NCBI GenBank assembly: GCA_949128015.1
Contig: CASBRC010000438.1
Coordinates: 1 to 5,010, forward strand
DNA length: 5,010 nucleotides
Direction: 5' to 3'
Source of the DNA: Synechococcales cyanobacterium PMM_0003
GTDB lineage: Bacteria; Cyanobacteriota; Cyanobacteriia; Pseudanabaenales; Pseudanabaenaceae
A model generated the notes under the pieces. That model was given only the letters and a program-made list of their open reading frames with translations, had not been told where the DNA came from and searched no databases. The translations under genes and the position numbers were made by a program. Positions within the stretch are counted from its first letter, which is position 1, and the number at the start of each line of letters is the position of its first letter. Shown here in pieces: positions 1 through 3,741 of the stretch.

Positions 1-9
1 TAAATTTTA

Positions 10-68
10 AACAACCAATTTCGGTTTTTGCAGCGCCTACGGCGCTGCGAAAACCAAAATTGGTTTTT
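10..68. repeat. TAC-loop hairpin, copy A
   Basis: Local inverted repeat centred on base 39. The core is GCAGCGCC, loop TAC, GGCGCTGC, flanked by T/A-rich arms carrying AACCAAT and ATTGGTT. About 29 pairs form, with isolated mismatches at 22/56 and 12/66 and a T-G pair at 29/49. It is the left-arm member of the giant palindrome and belongs to the same family as the hairpins at 149-205 and 2501-2569. Confidence 0.85.
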
Positions 69-147
69 ATGATGAGAATTCACTTAGAAATATATAGATG
101 TGTTGCTTTGCAACACATCTATATATTTCTAAGTGAATTCTCATCAT
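69..147. repeat. Central perfect hairpin of the giant palindrome (TTT loop)
   Basis: Bases 69-106 pair with 110-147 without a single mismatch (38 bp), leaving loop TTT at 107-109. The stem is AT-rich with a GTTGC/GCAAC tip and contains an EcoRI-type GAATTC in each arm. It differs in sequence from the TAC-loop hairpins on either side. Its tip (GC-TTT-GC) resembles the tip of the hairpin at 745-815. Confidence 0.85.
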
Positions 148-148
148 G

Positions 149-205
149 AAAACCAATTTTGGTTTTCGCAGCGCCTACGGCGCTGCAAAAACCAAAATTG
201 GTTGT
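149..205. repeat. TAC-loop hairpin, copy C
   Basis: Local inverted repeat centred on base 177 with the same GCAGCGCC-TAC-GGCGCTGC core as copy A. Its flanks are the reverse complement of copy A's, but its loop is not inverted and reads TAC on the + strand in both. The stem has one C/A mismatch at 167/187 and one at 150/204. Confidence 0.85.
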
Positions 206-240
206 TTAAAATTTAGCTTACGGCTGAATTTTAAACAACC
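200..240. repeat. Hairpin D, TAC loop, overlapping the palindrome's end
   Basis: Bases 200-218 pair with 222-240 (19 pairs, two of them T-G), leaving loop TAC at 219-221. The left arm (200-215) is also the partner of bases 1-16 in the giant palindrome, so the two structures compete. The stem lacks the GCAGCGC core but keeps the TAC loop. Confidence 0.8.
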
Positions 241-257
241 GATTTTATAATGAGAAT
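227..257. repeat. Decayed repeat remnant lacking the hairpin core
   Basis: This stretch reads like the left flank of copy A (TTTTAAACAACC, bases 5-16) joined directly to its right flank (TTTATGATGAGAATT, bases 66-80), with the GC-rich hairpin missing. It is either a deletion derivative or an unfilled site. It lies just upstream of secG and includes a TATAAT. Confidence 0.5.
246..251 (+). promoter_or_regulatory. Candidate -10 box for secG
   Basis: A perfect TATAAT lies 69 bp upstream of the secG start codon. The matching -35 position (about 224-229, CTGAAT) is a weak fit to TTGACA and lies in the right arm of hairpin D. If real, transcription of secG would start just outside the repeat array and part of the promoter would be repeat-derived. 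The remainder of 252-320 is AT-rich leader with no clear feature. Confidence 0.4.
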
Positions 258-320
258 TGCTGTCTAATTGTTGATGCGTTAAGCTGTTTATAGAAAACCA
301 TATAAAGAAAAATATCTAAA

Positions 321-656
321 ATGTACGAAACTTTAAAAATAGTTTGGTCTGTTGTTGCCATTTGCCTAGTGATCTTAATTTTATTACATAGCCCTAAAAG
401 TGATGGTTTGGGAGGCTTTAGTGGTCAAGCTCAGTTATTCTCCAGCACTAAGAGTGCAGAGACGGCTCTAAATCGAATAACTTGGTTTTTGACAGCCGCC
501 TTTTTGGGCTTGACGGTTACACTTAGTGGTGGTTGGTTTACTGGGTCTGCGGTTACTGCTCCGCCACCAGCACAGATTGTACCTGCTCCTAATGCTGTGC
601 CTGATGCCCAGCCAATTCCTCTGAGTTTGCCTGCGCCAACGCCAGAAAACCCTTAA
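321..656 (+). CDS. secG: Preprotein translocase subunit SecG
   Basis: SecG is the small non-essential membrane subunit of the SecYEG channel, which moves unfolded proteins across the plasma and thylakoid membranes with SecA. The 111-residue product has two hydrophobic segments (about 5-22 and 53-71). Between them is the family's conserved loop LLHSPKSDGLGGFSG (21-35), followed by LFSSTKSAETALNRITW, the strongest identifying stretch. Residues 79-111 form an unusual tail, with 12 prolines in the last 31 residues and ending PTPENP; cyanobacterial SecG is usually about 75-80 residues and lacks this. The ATG at 321 is the natural start because TM1 begins at once. No strong ribosome-binding site is visible, only A-rich leader. 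The gene stands alone and converges on coaE. Confidence 0.92.
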   Translation: MYETLKIVWSVVAICLVILILLHSPKSDGLGGFSGQAQLFSSTKSAETALNRITWFLTAAFLGLTVTLSGGWFTGSAVTAPPPAQIVPAPNAVPDAQPIPLSLPAPTPENP

Positions 657-674
657 TATGCCACAAAAATTCAG

Positions 675-845
675 AATCACGGATTAAACAGATTATTTGA
701 TTACACTGATTTTTGGCAGTATCGCGATCGCTAAATGTATTAGGACAGATATAAAAACCAGAGAATAATTTGTAACGCTTTGCGTCGTAACTTACTCCCT
801 GATTTTTATATCTGTGTAATCCTTAAGTCAGTTAAATCTGTGATT
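675..845. repeat. Imperfect inverted repeat spanning the secG-coaE gap
   Basis: The arms 675-714 and 806-845 match in inverted orientation at about 28 of 40 positions, ending in AATCAC and GTGATT. The wording (CACGGATTAAACAGATTA ... AATCTGTGATT) resembles a dispersed repeat I associate with cyanobacterial intergenic regions, from memory only. The right arm overlaps the coaE stop codon by two bases. One HIP1 octamer lies at 724-731. The 187-bp gap holds no gene that I can see. Confidence 0.55.
745..815. terminator. Long hairpin between convergent secG and coaE
   Basis: Bases 745-778 can pair with 782-815 around a TTT loop. The outer 17 pairs have one mismatch (745-761 with 799-815), the tip is ACGC-TTT-GCGT, and a few mismatches and T-G pairs lie between. 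Its place between two converging genes suggests a bidirectional transcription stop. It has no proper T-run after the stem, so intrinsic termination is only an inference. Confidence 0.5.
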
Positions 846-1437
846 ATGCGTTTGTTGTGCAGTTAAGTAGAGCCTTATCAACTTGAAAAAATAGCTCTTC
901 GGTATTGTCAGAGTTGATAATTACAACATCGGCGATTTCAATTTTTTCGGATTGGGACATTTGACTAGAAATTCTCTGTATGGCTTCATTTTTAGACAGA
1001 TGGTTGCGGTTAATTAGTCTTTGCATCTGTTGTTGCGAATCGCAAGCGATCGCCCAAACTTCTGTGACTAAATTCTCCATCTTTGCCTCAAAAAGTAAGG
1101 GGATCACCATGACTACGGTTGATGGAGCTAGACGTGTTGCTTCAGAAACTAAGCATTCTTGGACATAGGGATGAATTAATGTTTCGAGCCATTTGCGATC
1201 GCAGTCACTCTCAAATACGATCGCACCCAGCTTACGGCGATCAAGGTTGCCTTGCTCATCAAGGATGATTTTGCCGTAACGATCTTTAACTTTGAGAAGG
1301 CGATCGCTTGTTAAAGCTTCACGGGCATAGAGATCGGCATCAAGTATTGGCAATCCATAGGTATGGTGTAAATAGTCAGAAACCATGGTTTTTCCTGTGG
1401 CTATGCCTCCCGTGATGCCGATGATGCGTTGTTTCAT
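844..1437 (-). CDS. coaE: Dephospho-CoA kinase
   Basis: CoaE phosphorylates the 3'-hydroxyl of the ribose of dephospho-CoA with ATP, the last step of coenzyme A synthesis, in the cytosol. From the ATG at 1437 the product is 197 residues, normal for the family. It opens with the P-loop GITGGIATGKT (7-17). The substrate-site motif LDADLYARE follows at 32-40, then LIHPYV, then VIPLLFE before the lid region (QRLINRNHLSKNEAIQRISSQ). The C-terminal VVIINSDN matches the family's last strand. The frame can be extended three codons to a TTG at 1446, but family members begin MxQRxIGxTGG, so the ATG is preferred. It diverges from the SemiSWEET gene with only 29 bp between the starts, so the two promoters must overlap each other or the coding regions. 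Confidence 0.95.
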   Translation of the reverse strand: MKQRIIGITGGIATGKTMVSDYLHHTYGLPILDADLYAREALTSDRLLKVKDRYGKIILDEQGNLDRRKLGAIVFESDCDRKWLETLIHPYVQECLVSEATRLAPSTVVMVIPLLFEAKMENLVTEVWAIACDSQQQMQRLINRNHLSKNEAIQRISSQMSQSEKIEIADVVIINSDNTEELFFQVDKALLNCTTNA

Positions 1438-1466
1438 GTTGTTCAATAGCTTATTGATGGGGAATT

Positions 1467-1721
1467 ATGGACTTTACCAATATTCTTGGATTTATGGCTG
1501 CATCTTGCACAACTCTTGCCTTCTTACCGCAGGTAATCCAAGTTTGGCGATCGCGATCGACTAAAGATATTTCTCTACCGATGTTAATCACTTTTATTGC
1601 GGGGATCAGTCTTTGGTTAATTTATGGATTACTGGTCAATGCTGCACCGATATATATCGCCAATATGGTGACCCTTTTGTTAAATCTGGTAATTTTGCGC
1701 TTTAAACTCAAGTATGGCTAA
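1467..1721 (+). CDS. SemiSWEET-type sugar transporter (PQ-loop / MtN3 family)
   Basis: SemiSWEETs are three-helix membrane proteins that dimerise to make a facilitative sugar pathway. The 84-residue product has three hydrophobic helices (about 5-24, 38-57 and 61-78). The PQ-loop signature LAFLPQVIQVWRSRSTKDIS spans 18-37, with P21-Q22 as the hinge pair. W50 and N66 fall 16 residues apart, the same spacing as the tryptophan and asparagine that line the sugar pocket in characterised SemiSWEETs (W48 and N64 in the Leptospira protein, from memory). GGGGA at 1459-1463, just ahead of the ATG, is a fair ribosome-binding site. Overlapping HIP1 sequences encode the WRSRS part of the PQ loop. Substrate cannot be told from sequence; glucose or sucrose are usual for the family. 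Confidence 0.88.
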   Translation: MDFTNILGFMAASCTTLAFLPQVIQVWRSRSTKDISLPMLITFIAGISLWLIYGLLVNAAPIYIANMVTLLLNLVILRFKLKYG

Positions 1722-1722
1722 A

Positions 1723-1755
1723 CTATAAAGACTAGCGTGAAGCCAGTCTTTATAG
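1723..1755. terminator. Hairpin between the SemiSWEET and Z-ISO genes
   Basis: CTATAAAGACT (1723-1733) pairs perfectly with AGTCTTTATAG (1745-1755) around an 11-nt loop, starting one base after the SemiSWEET stop codon. No T-run follows, so it may be a weak terminator, an mRNA 3'-end stabiliser or a processing site. The 10-bp palindrome TTGATATCAA (1761-1770) lies one base before the next start codon and could hide that gene's ribosome-binding region or act as an operator. Confidence 0.45.
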
Positions 1756-1771
1756 CCTTATTGATATCAAC

Positions 1772-2497
1772 ATGACCTCTCTTATTGCTTTCTTTTCGAC
1801 CTATCTCACTCATTTTGTAATGTTGGGCTTAATTTTGACTTTTGCGATCGCCCATAGCGGGTTAGCAGAATTACGGATGTGGGCAGAAGAAAAGATCGGA
1901 GCAAGATTATATCGGGTGATTTTTGCTTTAGTTAGCATTCCTCTGGCGGTGGTACTGCTGATTTATTTCTTTAATCATCGTTATGACGGTGTGCAGTTGT
2001 GGAACGTGCAAGGGGTTTCAGGAGTAAGTGAGTTTGTATTAATTTTGTCAGCAATTTCATTTATTTTTCTTTATCCCGCGACGTTTAACTTAACTGAAGT
2101 CGCCGCAATCAAAAAACCAGAAGTTCATTTATTTGAAACGGGTATTATTCGGATCTGTCGCCATCCCCAAATGGTGGGTCAATGTCTATGGGGGATTGCT
2201 CATGCTCTGTGGATAGGAACGTCTTTTACTTTGACAACTGCGATCGCGTTGGTTGTCTACCATCTTTTTGCGGTTTGGCATGGAGATCAGCGTTTATTTA
2301 AGCGTTACGGTGATGCTTTTCTAGCTGTCAAAGAACGTACTTCAGTGCTGCCATTTTTTGCGATCGCGCAAGGTCGTCAGCAGTTAGTTTTAAAAGAATT
2401 TGTACGTCCTGCTTATATTGGCGTGGCGATTACAATTGTGATATTTAGATGGTTGCACCCGATCGCAATTACTGCATCTGCAAATGTAAATTGGTAA
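1772..2497 (+). CDS. 15-cis-zeta-carotene isomerase (Z-ISO, NnrU family)
   Basis: Z-ISO converts 9,15,9'-tri-cis-zeta-carotene to the 9,9'-di-cis form, between phytoene desaturase and zeta-carotene desaturase, and is a heme-b integral membrane enzyme. The 241-residue product has about six hydrophobic segments. It carries the stretches I recall from plant Z-ISO: FAIAHSGLAELR (24-35), YFFNHRYDGVQLW (65-77), FLYPATFNLTEVAA (99-112), RHPQMVGQ (130-137), AHALWIGTS (143-151) and KERTSVLPF (187-195). H28, H69 and H144 have the same spacing as maize H150, H191 and H266, which were linked to heme binding (numbers from memory). The position of plant C263 is glycine here (G141). Bacterial NnrU proteins of denitrification are more distant relatives, so a generic NnrU label would be less exact. 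There is no clear ribosome-binding site before the ATG. Confidence 0.85.
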   Translation: MTSLIAFFSTYLTHFVMLGLILTFAIAHSGLAELRMWAEEKIGARLYRVIFALVSIPLAVVLLIYFFNHRYDGVQLWNVQGVSGVSEFVLILSAISFIFLYPATFNLTEVAAIKKPEVHLFETGIIRICRHPQMVGQCLWGIAHALWIGTSFTLTTAIALVVYHLFAVWHGDQRLFKRYGDAFLAVKERTSVLPFFAIAQGRQQLVLKEFVRPAYIGVAITIVIFRWLHPIAITASANVNW

Positions 2498-2500
2498 AAC

Positions 2501-2569
2501 TCAAAAAAAACCAGTTTTGGTTATTGCAGCGCCTACGGCGCTGCAATAACCAAAACTGGTTTTTTTTGA
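2501..2569. terminator. Perfect 33-bp palindrome, bidirectional terminator (TAC-loop family)
   Basis: Bases 2501-2533 pair with 2537-2569 with no mismatch around loop TAC. The core GCAGCGCC-TAC-GGCGCTGC is identical to copies A and C at the start of the window. The outer ends are an A8 run on the left and a T8 run on the right. A GC-rich stem followed by T-runs on both strands fits an intrinsic terminator working in both directions. It fills the whole gap between convergent Z-ISO (stop ends at 2497) and sasA (stop begins at 2570). Confidence 0.85.
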
Positions 2570-3682
2570 TTAATAAACTGGCAAGGTAAAGCGGAAACAA
2601 CTTCCTTTTTTACCGATCGCATCATCGACCCAGATATGACCATAATGGGCGGCAATAATACGGCGACAGAGCGATAGACCGATACCATAACCATCAGCCT
2701 CACCATCACGTTCGAGACGGTAACGCTCCTCAAATACGCGATCGCGCATATCCGCAGGTATCCCCAGACCGTTATCGGAGATGCTCACTTCGATTTTTTG
2801 AGCGGTGCGATGCATTACGGTTAGCTCAATTTTGCCGCCTTCGGGGGTGTATTTGGTAGCATTGCCCAAAAGGTTAATTAAAACTTGACGGATTTTTTCT
2901 TGATCGACGTATACAGGGGGCAAATCTGTGGGAATATCCTTAACCAGTTTTTGCATTTTCCCCTCCAGACATTTGTGAAAGTAAAAATCGCTGACGACAC
3001 TATGACAAAGCTGATCGAGCTGGATCTTTTGACGTTGGGTACGGAATTGGGCATTAGCTCCCCTTCCTGCTTCGAGGATGTCAGTAATCATACTGTCAGC
3101 ATTGCGAGCCTTGTTGCGAGCGTGCATAAGTAGACGCGAAACCATTTGTGGCTCAATTTTGTCACCACTCTTTTCGATGGTGTCGATCGCCAATAAAATG
3201 GCTGTTAAAGGACTTCGTAAATCATGGGCGAGCATTCCGAGTACGCGATCTTTGAAACGAATTTGTTCTTCAATTTCGGCTTTTTCCTGCGATAACTGAA
3301 ACACATCATCGGCAAGTCGGGCGATTTCACTCATGTAATCAATATTTTGAGCAAGTTCGGGCGGATGGTTAGTTGTTTTGTCTAGTACCTGCTGTTTCCA
3401 TGTATCCAAGCAGTTTTCCAGTTGTCTGATTATGTTTTTTCCTGCGATCGTTTGTCGTGGTAAAGGTGATAATTTGAGTAAGGTAGGCGACATTACCACC
3501 TTAAATAGCTCGGCAAGCTGTGGCTGATTAGCGACATTAATTATTTGTAGTTCCGATCGACAATCACTTTCTCGCTGCAAAAATTCCTCTACTTCTTTGA
3601 CTAAATCTTTTGCCTTGGGGCGATCGTCAATAAATAGTAAGAGTTGCAGGGTTGATTCGGGTAATGTGGGAATAGTCCTCAT
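2570..3682 (-). CDS. sasA: Circadian-clock output histidine kinase SasA
   Basis: SasA binds the KaiC clock ring, autophosphorylates, and passes phosphate to the response regulator RpaA, carrying circadian time to transcription. The 370-residue product is close to the usual 370-390. Residues about 10-100 are the KaiB-like thioredoxin-fold KaiC-binding domain, recognisable in LQLLLFIDDRP and PTLLKLSPLPRQTIAG. A predicted helical linker (about 110-145) leads to the dimerisation domain with the H-box LAHDLRSPLTA, phospho-acceptor H153. The ATPase domain shows the N-box INLLGNATKYTPEGG (N270 and N274), G1 ISDNGLGIP (D303-G307), the F-box region RVFEERYRL and G2 DGYGIGLSL (330-338). There are no membrane segments, as expected for this soluble kinase. 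The start ATG is preceded by GAAAGG at very short spacing. No kai genes or rpaA are in the window. It diverges from recJ across 59 bp. Confidence 0.95.
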   Translation of the reverse strand: MRTIPTLPESTLQLLLFIDDRPKAKDLVKEVEEFLQRESDCRSELQIINVANQPQLAELFKVVMSPTLLKLSPLPRQTIAGKNIIRQLENCLDTWKQQVLDKTTNHPPELAQNIDYMSEIARLADDVFQLSQEKAEIEEQIRFKDRVLGMLAHDLRSPLTAILLAIDTIEKSGDKIEPQMVSRLLMHARNKARNADSMITDILEAGRGANAQFRTQRQKIQLDQLCHSVVSDFYFHKCLEGKMQKLVKDIPTDLPPVYVDQEKIRQVLINLLGNATKYTPEGGKIELTVMHRTAQKIEVSISDNGLGIPADMRDRVFEERYRLERDGEADGYGIGLSLCRRIIAAHYGHIWVDDAIGKKGSCFRFTLPVY

Positions 3683-3724
3683 TGCCTTTCGGACTCGTAA
3701 CGGATTTTTAATACATTCTTAATA

Positions 3725-3730
3725 ATTATA
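3725..3730 (-). promoter_or_regulatory. Possible -10 box for sasA
   Basis: On the minus strand this reads TATAAT, about 42 bases before the sasA start. No convincing -35 sits at the expected distance, which would fall inside the recJ coding start. The surrounding 3711-3735 is very AT-rich, so a chance match is possible. Confidence 0.3.
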
Positions 3731-3741
3731 TTATTGTTCTC

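Larger units (their letters stand above)
1..215. repeat. 215-bp near-perfect palindrome (giant inverted repeat)
   Basis: Base i pairs with base 216-i across the whole stretch. I count 101 matches in 106 pairs, with a 3-nt TTT centre at 107-109. The five mismatches are at 22/194, 38-40/176-178 and 68/148. Three of them are simply the loops of two smaller hairpins nested in the arms. The palindrome reaches base 1, so it may continue upstream of the window. It encodes nothing recognisable and lies upstream of secG. It can fold either as one giant cruciform or as a row of three local hairpins (centres 39, 108 and 177). Likely a composite non-autonomous palindromic element; its mobility is not shown by the sequence. 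Confidence 0.9.

Noticed and set aside
1..240. Possible CRISPR array or tandem repeat
   Set aside because: The repeated units are inverted hairpins sharing arms, not regularly spaced direct repeats with unique spacers, and no cas gene is present.
468..680. Minus-strand open frame of 70 codons over secG
   Set aside because: It is antisense to a clear secG. Its arginine- and tryptophan-rich product is typical of the reverse reading of proline-rich codons.
980..1168. Plus-strand open frame inside coaE
   Set aside because: It is antisense to well-conserved coaE sequence and has no recognisable domain.
1438..1446. Upstream TTG start for coaE
   Set aside because: It would add only three residues (MNN) before the normal family N-terminus. 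The ATG at 1437 fits CoaE alignments better.
2533..2733. Minus-strand open frame of 66 codons over the end of sasA
   Set aside because: It is an out-of-frame shadow of the sasA ATPase domain and its stop lies in the terminator palindrome.
2885..3299. Two plus-strand open frames inside sasA
   Set aside because: Both are antisense to the conserved kinase domains and resemble no family. The sasA frame explains the conservation.
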